DNA of 29,038 nt from NCBI GenBank assembly GCA_036562625.1, contig DATCJV010000096.1, forward strand, positions 1-29,038, read 5' to 3'. A model generated the notes under the pieces. That model was not told the origin of the DNA and made no database searches. It was given only the letters and a program-made list of their open reading frames with translations. Source of the stretch: DUOH01 sp036562625. GTDB lineage: Bacteria; Bacillota; UBA4882; UBA10575. This document shows, one piece after another, positions 7,463-16,408 of the stretch; position 1 is the stretch's first letter, and each line of letters starts with the position of its first letter. The translations under genes were made by a program, and so were the position numbers.

Positions 7463-7490
7463 ATAATAATAAAACGATCTTTCCGTTCAA
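7463..7490 (-). promoter_or_regulatory. Candidate promoter of the outer-membrane barrel gene
   Basis: TTGAAC (7490-7485), 16 bp, TATTAT (7468-7463) on the minus strand, about 105 nt upstream of the ATG at 7356, in an AT-rich 150-nt spacer. Other AT-rich -10-like sequences lie closer to the gene, so the choice is tentative. Confidence 0.4.
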
Positions 7491-7507
7491 TCTTGAAACC
7501 GTTTACT

Positions 7508-9208
7508 CTATTCGTTTCGCCACAGGTTATTCTTTCTATTCAGATCCGGCCACCTGGCATCAGGATCCAACCATACTACTTGTACGGGCTCTTTAGTCTC
7601 AACGGCGACCGCTTCGCCTTGCTGGGCCAGATCAATCCGCTGCCTGATGGTCTCTGTTTCCGTTTGAATCTCTAAATCCACTTGGCCTTGGAATAAATTC
7701 CCCACACCCGAGAGGTGAACCGTAGTCCGATATCCCTCTGGCATCTGTTGGCTGGCGCAGGAGACGATCTCCAGGTCCAGGTGGAAAGCATTCTCAAAGA
7801 AGTACGCAAAGAACCACTGCAGATCCAGCCCGCTTATTCTCTCGGCAACTGCCCGGAAAGCTTCGAGCGTAACAGTCCCCCCGGCATACTCCTGATATAT
7901 TTCTTTTAAAATCTGTAGGAATACTTCCTCCCCTGTTAGGAAAGAAAGAGCATGAAGCACCAGGGGGGTTTTACACTCAGCCAACTGTTGTTGCCAGTCT
8001 AAGCAAGGAGTGATCTTACTCAAAGGCTTTTCATACCAGAGGAACTTCTGTTTAGACAAGAGATATCTTTCATACCACTTATCTATAATCCCTGACGCCG
8101 CCTCGGGAGAGTATACTTCTTTGGTCGCCAGATAGGCGTTGTAGGCGGTCAAACCCGTCAGCAAAGCCGCTCCCCCGCTGCCTTCCGGCCGTACTGCTCC
8201 GCCCCACCAAGCCTGCGCAAGCCCGGCGGCTAACTCGAAGATAAAATCATTCTTCAATTCCGCTCCGGATTCCCCGGCCCTAATCTGATCTTTTCCTTTA
8301 AACCCTATTACCGCGCTGTAAAGGTTTGCTCTGGTCTGCGTATCCTCTTTATCTGTAATCAAATAGTAGCGGCTTTGTTCCGGTAGATCCCCGATTCTGG
8401 TTGTATAGTATGTATTTAATTCTGTAACCGCCTGTTGCAGTAGTAATCTTTCTCCGTCGGCCAGCGCCCGGTTGGTCCAGAACCTGAGTTCTTCTTCCTG
8501 CCACTGATTACGTAAGTGTTTGTTGATCAGCAATAAAGAGAAGGGATGGGAGACTAAATATTCGTGTAACTTCACATCTTCTTTTAGCTCCACAACGGGG
8601 GTGGAAAACCCGGAAAAATACGGTTCCCACTCTTGATCAATAATACAGCGGAAGGTAATTACGCCCTCTGCAAGTCCTAACGGTTGCGGATACCATTTTT
8701 GGGCCGAAGAATATAGTAAATAATCTTGAGCAACAGGGGCCTTCCCCGAATAGATCAAGAAAAGCTGCACATCGTCTCCTGCCTTCAACCGGGGCAAATA
8801 AACCCGCCAACATTTGACTTGTTCACGCTTAAACCAGTACTTAACCGGTAAATCTTCTTCATTATACTTTACTGAATCAAATTGAAAGCCTTCATAGAGC
8901 ATTAAGGGTAAAAAACCTTTAAACTCTTTCTGCACTTCAAAATCGAGCACACATTTGACAGTGATAAAATCCGGGGCAAACCTGGCTTCCACATTATATT
9001 TGGGCTTACTAAAAGACTGATTATAGAACCCGTCATTCGCTATAACCTGTTCGATTCGTCGATTGGAAAGACGACCGATCTGGGCGACACAAACTTCTTT
9101 AATTGGGGAAATAGCAATTACTACTGCAATCATAAAAAGCGCAATCCTAAAAAAAACTGAGCCGAACTGCATTAACCCTTTGCTAGCCTTCTGAACCGCT
9201 CTAATCAT
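7508..9208 (-). CDS. Membrane-anchored M1 aminopeptidase-like protein with degenerate zinc site
   Basis: 566 aa. A hydrophobic segment at residues ~17-35, followed by VCVAQ, is a signal peptide or anchor that places the body outside the membrane. The N-terminal ~75-240 region is beta-rich like the M1 N-domain. The segment around AQAWWGG (331-337) aligns with the M1 HELAHQWWG block, but HExxH is replaced by AGLAQ (328-332) and the NEGFATY glutamate by Thr in LLTGLTAY (349-356). The GAMEN-like substrate motif is also absent (SAVIGF). Hence probably no zinc and no peptidase activity. The C-terminal part is helical, then a beta domain. The ATG has GGAGGA 6 nt upstream. It sits directly before the outer-membrane barrel gene. 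Homology is judged from these blocks only. Confidence 0.65.
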   Translation of the reverse strand: MIRAVQKASKGLMQFGSVFFRIALFMIAVVIAISPIKEVCVAQIGRLSNRRIEQVIANDGFYNQSFSKPKYNVEARFAPDFITVKCVLDFEVQKEFKGFLPLMLYEGFQFDSVKYNEEDLPVKYWFKREQVKCWRVYLPRLKAGDDVQLFLIYSGKAPVAQDYLLYSSAQKWYPQPLGLAEGVITFRCIIDQEWEPYFSGFSTPVVELKEDVKLHEYLVSHPFSLLLINKHLRNQWQEEELRFWTNRALADGERLLLQQAVTELNTYYTTRIGDLPEQSRYYLITDKEDTQTRANLYSAVIGFKGKDQIRAGESGAELKNDFIFELAAGLAQAWWGGAVRPEGSGGAALLTGLTAYNAYLATKEVYSPEAASGIIDKWYERYLLSKQKFLWYEKPLSKITPCLDWQQQLAECKTPLVLHALSFLTGEEVFLQILKEIYQEYAGGTVTLEAFRAVAERISGLDLQWFFAYFFENAFHLDLEIVSCASQQMPEGYRTTVHLSGVGNLFQGQVDLEIQTETETIRQRIDLAQQGEAVAVETKEPVQVVWLDPDARWPDLNRKNNLWRNE

Positions 9209-9250
9209 GAAAAATCCTCCGGTGTTTAACTTTTCTTCAATGTTATTGCT

Positions 9251-9279
9251 TATTTAAAAAAATATCCTTCAGCGCACAA
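9251..9279 (-). promoter_or_regulatory. Candidate promoter of the M1-like gene
   Basis: TTGTGC (9279-9274), 17 bp, TAAATA (9256-9251) on the minus strand, ~43 nt upstream of the ATG at 9208. The rest of the divergent spacer 9209-9532 is AT-rich and shows no gene I can support; no clear plus-strand promoter for the DUF1015 gene stood out. Confidence 0.45.
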
Positions 9280-9532
9280 CGGATAGATAGATGTATTAAA
9301 CAACAATGAAAGGTATATGATGTTATTTCTCCCAAATTTAAGTTGTTCCTTCTTTTCCTGTGTCTTCTTTGATTTTTTGTTATATTTGTCGAAGAATTAT
9401 GGCAAGAAATGTTTTCATCCGAAAAATTCTTGTAAAATAACACAGGGAAAGCCGACTATCCTTTAGCATATTTTAATCTTTTCAGAAAGGACTTTACAGA
9501 CGAAGAGAGAAGAGAAGTAAAGTCACATCAGA

Positions 9533-10942
9533 GTGAAGGGATGTTTGGGGAAAGTGCATCATTTACAAGAAAAATTTGCTGAAATCGGGCTTGCTGTTCC
9601 GGAAATACTGCTGCCCAACGCTGAAGTGGAGCTGGAAAAATGGGCTGTAGTGGCCTGTGATCAATTTACTTCAGAAAGGGAGTACTGGAAACAGGTCGAG
9701 GCTTATGTGCAGGGACAGCCTTCCACACTTCATCTGATCTTTCCTGAGGTATACCTGGATGATCCGGATACTGAAGAAAGAATCGCCAAGATCCGGCAAC
9801 ATATGACCAGCTACTTAGCTAACGACATCCTCTGCCCGCAACCGCCAGGCTTCATTTATGTTGACCGGAGAACACCGTATACCGACTCCAGAAAAGGACT
9901 GATTGTCGCGGTTGATCTGGAACACTACGATTACCGTCCGGAAGCCAAAACATTAATTCGCGCCACTGAAGGGACGATCCTGGAGCGCTTACCCCCCCGG
10001 ATCAAGATTCGTGAAGGTGCACCGGTAGAGTTACCGCACATTATGGTCTTAATTGACGACCCCGAAAAGACGGTGATCGAACCTTTGTCCGCGGAGGTTG
10101 AAGCGAACAACCTGCAAAAATTATACGATTTTGATCTAATGCTGAACAGTGGGCATCTCCAGGGATACCTGGTTAATGATGAACGCCTGTTAACCGGGGT
10201 TTTCCGGGCATTGCGAAGATTAGCCGAACCCGCCTTATATCGGGCCAAGTATCGGGTAGAGGAACCCCCTTTACTCTTTGCCGTTGGCGATGGAAACCAT
10301 TCTTTAGCTACAGCCAAGGCGGTCTGGGAGAGGATAAAAGAAGCGTATACACGCACCAACAAGGCAGACGATGATATTATGAATCATCCAGCCCGGTACG
10401 CTTTGGTGGAATTGGTCAACCTCTATGACGATGGTTTGGTCTTTGAACCCATCCATCGGATATTATTCAATGTGGATCCCACTGCTGTGCTTGAAGGAAT
10501 GAAGAATTATTTCTCCTGTGAAATTCAGTATCTGAACGGGGTTAATATCCCTGAATATCTAGAAACAACCAAACAAGTCTTAGCGGATGACTGTACGCAC
10601 CGCATCCACCTGATTGGTTTTGTCTCTTCCGGGGGCACCGGGATCATTAAGGTTCAGAACCCTGCTTTCAATCTGGAAGTAGGTACCTTACAGTCTTTCC
10701 TCGACGACTATCTGCAGAAGAACAAATTAGGTAAAATCGATTATATTCACGGAGATGAGGTCGTTACCACCTTAGGTTCGCAACCGGGAAATCTCGGATT
10801 TTACCTCCCGGTTATGGACAAAAGGGACTTGTTTACCACCGTGATTTTAGACGGCGCCTTGCCCAGGAAGACCTTTTCCATGGGAGAAGCGGTGGAAAAA
10901 CGGTTTTACCTTGAATCTCGAATCATTTCACGATCACGTTAG
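9533..10942 (+). CDS. DUF1015 family protein
   Basis: Up to 469 aa, soluble, no signal peptide. It matches the DUF1015 family by the segments WAVVACDQFTSEREYW (~37), TLHLIFPEVYL (~65), DRRTPYTDSRKGLIVAVDLE (~112), LFAVGDGNHSLATAKAVWE (~248-266) and GDEVVTTL (~409). The family is widespread in anaerobes and its biochemical function is not established; the GDGNHSLATAK motif suggests a conserved, perhaps catalytic, core. The start is unclear: GTG 9533 has no good site, while GTG 9554 follows GGGGAAA. It stands alone between divergent and convergent neighbours, so context gives no functional clue. Confidence 0.85.
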   Translation: MKGCLGKVHHLQEKFAEIGLAVPEILLPNAEVELEKWAVVACDQFTSEREYWKQVEAYVQGQPSTLHLIFPEVYLDDPDTEERIAKIRQHMTSYLANDILCPQPPGFIYVDRRTPYTDSRKGLIVAVDLEHYDYRPEAKTLIRATEGTILERLPPRIKIREGAPVELPHIMVLIDDPEKTVIEPLSAEVEANNLQKLYDFDLMLNSGHLQGYLVNDERLLTGVFRALRRLAEPALYRAKYRVEEPPLLFAVGDGNHSLATAKAVWERIKEAYTRTNKADDDIMNHPARYALVELVNLYDDGLVFEPIHRILFNVDPTAVLEGMKNYFSCEIQYLNGVNIPEYLETTKQVLADDCTHRIHLIGFVSSGGTGIIKVQNPAFNLEVGTLQSFLDDYLQKNKLGKIDYIHGDEVVTTLGSQPGNLGFYLPVMDKRDLFTTVILDGALPRKTFSMGEAVEKRFYLESRIISRSR

Positions 10943-10982
10943 TGGTTTATACCTAAGCTTACCGGTATGGTCTTCTCTTCCT

Positions 10983-11067
10983 AGAAATTCTCTTTACTGA
11001 TTAATCATTAGATTGATCATTAGTAACAACACCTAAGTAAAGAAAGGTTGGTCAACCGAGAATTTCT
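10983..11067. repeat. Branched inverted-repeat element, possible structured RNA or cruciform
   Basis: In the 312-nt gap after the DUF1015 gene, AGAAATTCTC (10983-10992) pairs with GAGAATTTCT (11058-11067). Immediately inside, TTTACT (10993-10998) pairs with AGTAAA (11036-11041), and TGATTAATC (10998-11006) pairs with GATTGATCA (11011-11019, one G-T). GGTTGGTCAACC (11046-11057) forms another small hairpin. Together they would make a branched fold of 85 nt. No T-tract follows. It is distinct from the terminator at 11108. Confidence 0.45.
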
Positions 11068-11107
11068 TTTATAAGTCGCTGTTTATAGCTGAAAAAAGAA
11101 GCGCCCA

Positions 11108-11153
11108 AGAAGGAAAAGAGCCTTGATTGTTTAGTCAAGGCTCTTTTCCTTCT
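11108..11153. terminator. Bidirectional terminator between the DUF1015 gene and uvrA
   Basis: A perfect 19-bp stem, AGAAGGAAAAGAGCCTTGA (11108-11126) with its complement at 11135-11153, and an 8-nt loop. On the minus strand a T-rich stretch follows (CTTCTTTTTTC). It lies between two convergent genes and can stop both. Confidence 0.85.
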
Positions 11154-11254
11154 CCTGGTCAGGTCGCCAAAAACAAAGCGTCCAGACTTTCTTTTATCCG
11201 GTATCCACTACCACCGAGCTGACAGGTTTTATACTTGTTTACAATTGATCTGCT

Positions 11255-14101
11255 TCAGGCTTCTTTTTTAAACTGTTTGTCCCCTAAAACTTTGCGTAGA
11301 AACTGACCGGTGTAGGAGGCGGGTTCCTCCGCCACTTCTTCCGGAGTGCCGGTCGCCACCACTTGCCCACCCCGGTCTCCGCCCTCCGGTCCCAGGTCCA
11401 CTATATAATCGGCGGTTTTAATTACATCCAGATTATGCTCGATCACAAGCACGGTATTACCACTTTCCACCAAACGTTCAAGCACTTCCAGGAGTTTCTG
11501 CACATCGGCAAAGTGCAGACCGGTGGTGGGCTCGTCCAAAATATAAAGAGTACGGCCGTTGCTCCTTCTGGAGAGTTCGGTGGCGAGTTTGACCCGCTGC
11601 GCCTCTCCACCCGACAGTGTGGTAGCAGGCTGACCCAGTTTAACGTAGCCCAAGCCGACGTCATATAGGGTTTGGATCTTCCTTTGAATTCTGGGGTGAT
11701 TCTGAAAAAACTCCAGTGCTTCTTCAACCTGCATCTCCAGGATGTCGGCGATGGTCTTGTCTCTATATTTTACCTCCAAAGTCTCACGGTTATACCGTTT
11801 CCCCTTGCACACCTCACATGGGACATAGACATCAGGCAAAAAGTGCATTTCAATCTTGATGATCCCATCGCCGGAGCAGGCCTCACACCTTCCGCCCTTG
11901 ACATTAAAGGAGAAACGGCCGGGTTTATACCCCCGCATCTTAGCCTCAGTGGTACTGGCAAAGACCTGACGGATATCGTCAAACACCCCAGTGTATGTCG
12001 CAGGGTTTGACCGTGGTGTCCGCCCGATGGGAGATTGGTCGATATTGATTACCTTCTCCAAATACTCCACTCCTTTAATCCCGGAATGGGTCCCGGGCAC
12101 AACGCGGACTGCCCGGTTCAGCTTATGAGCTAAGACAGGGTAGATGATTTCATTAACCAAAGTACTCTTCCCCGACCCCGATACCCCGGTGACACAGACA
12201 AAGCACCCCAAAGGAATTTTTACATCGATCTGCTTTAGATTGTGCTCACTGGCGCCTTTAACCTCCAGCCACTTGCCATTCCCGCTCCGACGGCGGGTGG
12301 GAACAGGAATCTGCAGCTTTCCGGAGAGATACTGACCGGTCACCGACTCCGCGCAAGCCATGATGGTCTCCAGATCCCCGCAGGCCACCACTTCACCGCC
12401 GTAGTTCCCGGCTCCAGGGCCAATATCGACAATATAATCCGCCTCCCGCATCATTTCTTCATCGTGTTCCACCACGATCAGAGTGTTCCCCAAATCTCTC
12501 AAGCCTTTTAAAGTATCGATCAGGCGTTGGTTATCCCGTTGATGCAGCCCGATGCTGGGCTCATCCAGTATATATAAGACCCCGACCAAGGATGATCCTA
12601 CCTGGGTGGCCAGACGGATACGCTGGGCCTCCCCTCCGGATAGAGTGCCGGCCGCGCGATCCAGCGTCAAATAGTCAAGGCCTACATCAATCAAAAACCC
12701 CAACCTCAGATTAATTTCTTTTAAAACCTGGTGCGCGATGAACCTTTCCTTCTCTGTAAGCGGTAGTTTGTGGAGGAACTCCCGTGCCTTTACAACAGTG
12801 AGCGCCGTCAAGTCACTGATATTTAATCCTCCGACCGTTACCGCCAGACTCTCCCGGCGGAGGCGGGCGCCCCGGCAGTCCCCGCAGGGCCGGATCGTCA
12901 TATATTTCTCCTGAATCTCTTGGCGCATATATTCAGAGTTGGTGTCGCGGTAACGCCGGGCAATATTATTAATAATCCCTTCAAAACGTACTTGCTGACG
13001 CCATTCTCTCCCGTTTTCCCCTTTATACGACACTTCAATCTTTTCCCCCTGCGACCCATAGAGGATCACATCCAACTGCTTCTTGGTAGCCTTTTTCAAG
13101 GGAAGATCCGGATCAAGGCCATAATGCTTGGCTACGCCAATGAGGTACTGCATAGACCAGGAAGATTGATCAGAGCTCCAAGGTAGAACCGCTCCTTTAC
13201 TCAAAGGGCGCTCCAAATCCAACACCTTTGCCGGATCAACCTCCATCTTGATCCCCAGACCATCACAAGATGGACAGGCGCCATAAGGTGAGTTAAACGA
13301 GAACATCCTGGGAGTAAACTCTTCAAAACTAAATCCGCACTCCGGACAAGCAAAATTCTCACTGTAGAGTTCTTCCTCTCCCTCCAGCGGGGCAATGATC
13401 ACTAGTCCTTTCGCTAAACCCAGCGCGGTTTCTATCGAATCGGTCAACCGCGTTTCAATCCCTTCCCTGATGATTAGCCGGTCAACCACTACCTCAATCC
13501 AGTGTTTTTTGTACTTTTCCAAACGAACCTCTTCATCCAGGTTCCGGACTTCTCCATCTACCCGCACCCGGACAAAACCGTCTTTTTTCAAATCGGTAAA
13601 TACCTTCTCATACTCGCCTTTTCTTCCCCGTACTACCGGGGCTAAGACTTGAAACTTGGTCCCCTCTGCCATTTCTAAAACCCGGTCTACGATCTGCTCT
13701 ACAGTCTGTCTGGTGATGGCCCGTCCACACTCCGGGCAATGGGGGCGCCCGATTCTGGCATATAGTAACCGCAGGTAGTCGTAGATTTCAGTCACCGTCC
13801 CCACTGTGGAGCGGGGATTGTTGGAAGTGGTTTTTTGATCAATGGAGATCGCCGGCGAAAGGCCCTCAATATAATCTACATCCGGCTTATCCATTTGGCC
13901 CAAGAACTGCCGGGCATAAGCGGAAAGAGACTCCACATACCTGCGTTGCCCCTCCGCATAAATAGTATCAAAGGCCAGAGAAGATTTGCCTGAACCGGAG
14001 AGTCCGGTGAAGACCACCAATTTGTCCCGGGGAATCTCCACATCAATATTTTTCAGATTATGAACCCTGGCGCCTTTAATCACAATCTTATCCTTGCTCA
14101 T
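11255..14101 (-). CDS. uvrA: Excinuclease ABC subunit A
   Basis: UvrA is the damage-recognition ATPase of nucleotide excision repair; it loads UvrB on lesions. 948 aa, full length. The first nucleotide-binding domain has GLSGSGKSS (33-41) and the LSGGEAQRIRLA/YILDEPSIGLH pair (~485-515). The second has GVSGSGKST (~635) and LSGGEAQRVKLA/YILDEPTTGLHF (~825-855). Zinc-binding CPECG...CPSC (~250-280) and CEAC...CEVC (~735-760) are intact, as is the UvrB-binding region. GGAGGA stands 7 nt before the ATG, overlapping the end of uvrB, which precedes it by 3 nt. It is transcribed with uvrB under the LexA box at 16159. Confidence 0.97.
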   Translation of the reverse strand: MSKDKIVIKGARVHNLKNIDVEIPRDKLVVFTGLSGSGKSSLAFDTIYAEGQRRYVESLSAYARQFLGQMDKPDVDYIEGLSPAISIDQKTTSNNPRSTVGTVTEIYDYLRLLYARIGRPHCPECGRAITRQTVEQIVDRVLEMAEGTKFQVLAPVVRGRKGEYEKVFTDLKKDGFVRVRVDGEVRNLDEEVRLEKYKKHWIEVVVDRLIIREGIETRLTDSIETALGLAKGLVIIAPLEGEEELYSENFACPECGFSFEEFTPRMFSFNSPYGACPSCDGLGIKMEVDPAKVLDLERPLSKGAVLPWSSDQSSWSMQYLIGVAKHYGLDPDLPLKKATKKQLDVILYGSQGEKIEVSYKGENGREWRQQVRFEGIINNIARRYRDTNSEYMRQEIQEKYMTIRPCGDCRGARLRRESLAVTVGGLNISDLTALTVVKAREFLHKLPLTEKERFIAHQVLKEINLRLGFLIDVGLDYLTLDRAAGTLSGGEAQRIRLATQVGSSLVGVLYILDEPSIGLHQRDNQRLIDTLKGLRDLGNTLIVVEHDEEMMREADYIVDIGPGAGNYGGEVVACGDLETIMACAESVTGQYLSGKLQIPVPTRRRSGNGKWLEVKGASEHNLKQIDVKIPLGCFVCVTGVSGSGKSTLVNEIIYPVLAHKLNRAVRVVPGTHSGIKGVEYLEKVINIDQSPIGRTPRSNPATYTGVFDDIRQVFASTTEAKMRGYKPGRFSFNVKGGRCEACSGDGIIKIEMHFLPDVYVPCEVCKGKRYNRETLEVKYRDKTIADILEMQVEEALEFFQNHPRIQRKIQTLYDVGLGYVKLGQPATTLSGGEAQRVKLATELSRRSNGRTLYILDEPTTGLHFADVQKLLEVLERLVESGNTVLVIEHNLDVIKTADYIVDLGPEGGDRGGQVVATGTPEEVAEEPASYTGQFLRKVLGDKQFKKEA

Positions 14102-14104
14102 ATT

Positions 14105-16078
14105 TTATTCCTCCAAAAGCTTCTGCCATTCCAACATTTCATCCCGGAGTTTGGCCGCTGTTTCAAACTCCAACTCCTTGGCGGCCTTCAGCATCTCCTG
14201 CTCCAGCCGGGCGACAGTCTTTTTAATCTCATCCTGGCTGATCTTCTTAGTAGCCACCTCATAGAGGACTTTCTCCTCGGTAACTTGTTCTGTGCTGATC
14301 AGATCCCGTACTGCTTTCTTTATAGTCTCGGGAGTGATGTTATGCTCGGCGTTGTATTGTAATTGCTTTTCCCGCCGGCGCCTGGTCTCTTTCAAGGCCC
14401 GCGCCATGGAGTCAGTGATCACATCAGCATACATAATCACCCGTCCGGAAACATTACGCGCCGCCCGCCCGATAATCTGGATCAGAGTGGTCTCCGATCG
14501 TAAAAATCCTTCTTTATCAGCATCCAAGATCGCCACCAGCGTCACTTCGGGCAGATCCAGCCCCTCCCGTAACAGGTTAATCCCAACCAATACATCAAAC
14601 TTGCCAAGCCTTAAATCACGCAGAATCGAGATCCGATCCAGAGTATGCACCTCACTATGGAGATACTGTACTTTAAAACCGGCTTCCTGCAGATACTCCG
14701 TTAAATCTTCAGCCATCCGCTTGGTCAAGGTGGTAACCAGCACTCGCTCCTGCTTGGCCACTCTGATCCGGATCTCCTCCATTAAGTCGTCAATCTGTCC
14801 CTTAACCGGTCTGACCTCCACCTCCGGATCGACTAAGCCGGTGGGACGGATAACCTGCTCCACCACTTGCTGGGCTCTGGTTAGCTCGTAAGCAGCGGGG
14901 GTGGCGGAGACGTAAATCACCTGATGCACCGCACGTTCAAACTCGTCAAAACGCAAAGGACGGTTGTCCAAAGCGGACGGCAGGCGGAACCCGTACTTCA
15001 CCAGGTTCTCCTTACGCGCTCTATCTCCGGCATACATCGCCCGCAACTGAGGCACAGTCACATGGGACTCGTCAATGAAAACCAGAAAATCATCGGGGAA
15101 ATAATCCAGTAGCGTCGCTGGCGCTTCTCCTGGCGCCCGTCCTGTCAGATACCGGGAATAGTTTTCAATCCCCTGGCAATACCCGACCTCCTGCAGCATC
15201 TCCAAGTCGAATCTGGTGCGTTGTTCCAAACGTTGCGCTTCCAGTAGTTTCCCTTCACTCCTCAGTTTAGCCAGTTCGATTTCTAATTCTTCTTCAATGG
15301 CGGCAATCGCCAGTTTCATCTTCTCCTCACTGGTGATATAGTGAGTGGCCGGGTAGATGGTGACGGTTTCTTTCTCTCCAAGCACCTCCCCAGTTAAAGG
15401 ATCCACTTCTATCATGCGGTCAATTTCGTCGCCGAAGAGTTCAATTCGGATGATATTCTCTCCATAAACTGGAAAAATCTCAATGGTATCCCCCCGCACC
15501 CGAAAGGTACCGCGGGTAAAGCCCAGATCATTTCTGGAGTATTGAATCCCAACCAAGCGCCGTAGGATTTTATCTCTATTTCGCACGTCTCCATGTTGCA
15601 ATGATAAGGTCATACCCTTATAATCCTCAGGAGACCCTAGACCATAAATACAAGAAACACTGGCGACAATTAAAACATCCTGCCGCTCAAAAAGGGCGGA
15701 AGTGGCGGCGTGGCGCAACCGGTCAATCTCCTCGTTGATACTGGAATCCTTCTCTATATAAGTGTCAGTCTGCGGGATATAAGCTTCCGGTTGATAGTAA
15801 TCATAATAACTGACGAAATACTCCACGGCATTCTCCGGAAAAAACTCTTTAAACTCGCTATATAACTGTGCGGCCAAGGTCTTGTTATGGGCGATCACCA
15901 GCGTCGGCTTGTTCACCCGGGCCACTATATTGGCCATGGTATAGGTCTTGCCTGAACCGGTGACCCCCAGGAGAACTTGATCCCTGTAGTTCAGCTCCAC
16001 GCCACGCGTCAGGGCGGCAATGGCTTCCGGCTGATCCCCGCTAGGCTGATAAGGAGATACCAGTTTAAATCGGGACAT
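14105..16078 (-). CDS. uvrB: Excinuclease ABC subunit B
   Basis: UvrB is the helicase-like subunit that verifies the lesion and recruits UvrC. 657 aa, normal length. Walker A GVTGSGKTYT (~39-48), the damage-probing beta-hairpin YYDYYQPEAYIPQTDTYIEK (~91-110), the DESH box in FIDESHVTVPQL (~337), motifs GINLLREGLDLPEV and QIIGRAARN in the second helicase domain, and the C-terminal UVR motif (LEQEMLKAAKELEFETAAKLRD, residues ~627-648) that binds UvrC. AAGGAGA precedes the ATG by about 10 nt. It heads the uvrB-uvrA operon; uvrC is not in the window. Confidence 0.97.
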   Translation of the reverse strand: MSRFKLVSPYQPSGDQPEAIAALTRGVELNYRDQVLLGVTGSGKTYTMANIVARVNKPTLVIAHNKTLAAQLYSEFKEFFPENAVEYFVSYYDYYQPEAYIPQTDTYIEKDSSINEEIDRLRHAATSALFERQDVLIVASVSCIYGLGSPEDYKGMTLSLQHGDVRNRDKILRRLVGIQYSRNDLGFTRGTFRVRGDTIEIFPVYGENIIRIELFGDEIDRMIEVDPLTGEVLGEKETVTIYPATHYITSEEKMKLAIAAIEEELEIELAKLRSEGKLLEAQRLEQRTRFDLEMLQEVGYCQGIENYSRYLTGRAPGEAPATLLDYFPDDFLVFIDESHVTVPQLRAMYAGDRARKENLVKYGFRLPSALDNRPLRFDEFERAVHQVIYVSATPAAYELTRAQQVVEQVIRPTGLVDPEVEVRPVKGQIDDLMEEIRIRVAKQERVLVTTLTKRMAEDLTEYLQEAGFKVQYLHSEVHTLDRISILRDLRLGKFDVLVGINLLREGLDLPEVTLVAILDADKEGFLRSETTLIQIIGRAARNVSGRVIMYADVITDSMARALKETRRRREKQLQYNAEHNITPETIKKAVRDLISTEQVTEEKVLYEVATKKISQDEIKKTVARLEQEMLKAAKELEFETAAKLRDEMLEWQKLLEE

Positions 16079-16158
16079 ACCATAATCATCTCCTTAGTAT
16101 AATCAAGTCCGCTTCTTCCTCACTTTGCATTTGCTTCGTTGGCAGACCTGTCCTCTGT

Positions 16159-16172
16159 CGAACATATATTCG
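16159..16172 (-). promoter_or_regulatory. LexA (SOS) box upstream of uvrBA
   Basis: CGAACATATATTCG, one mismatch from the Gram-positive LexA/DinR consensus CGAACnnnnGTTCG, 81 nt upstream of the uvrB ATG. The adjoining AT-rich core could contain the -10 element, so LexA binding would block the promoter. This fits SOS control of uvrBA. The rest of the 330-nt gap 16079-16408 holds no supported gene. Confidence 0.75.
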
Positions 16173-16371
16173 CCATTCTTACGCATAACCCTTCTTTAAA
16201 CCAACGGAAGAGGTATTGCGATCAGTTTTCCCTCAGACGGTGTTAAAACCCTAATACATGCAGGGAATCATTAACAAACAAGCAGATCGTGTCTTCCCCG
16301 ACCAGGCTGCGGTCTAAAAAATTTAACATAGTTGCGGAGATTCTTATTTCAAAATGTTGAAAGATAGAGAG

Positions 16372-16387
16372 AGCCCGTAAACGGGCT
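16372..16387 (-). terminator. Weak terminator or hairpin after the deacetylase gene
   Basis: AGCCCGT/ACGGGCT perfect short stem (16372-16378, 16381-16387). On the minus strand it follows the deacetylase stop by ~20 nt and is followed by a pyrimidine-rich CTCTCTCTATCTTTC, not a clean T-tract. Confidence 0.45.
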
Positions 16388-16408
16388 GTACCTGTCCGCT
16401 CAGGATTA

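Noticed and set aside
9243..9443. A 66-aa minus-strand ORF in the spacer before the DUF1015 gene
   Set aside because: GTG start without a ribosome site, Asn/Lys/Arg-rich low-complexity translation, and it overlaps the better-supported promoter at 9251-9279.
14292..14891. A 199-aa plus-strand ORF opposite uvrB
   Set aside because: Antisense shadow of uvrB: Ser/Arg-rich, no domain, no ribosome site.
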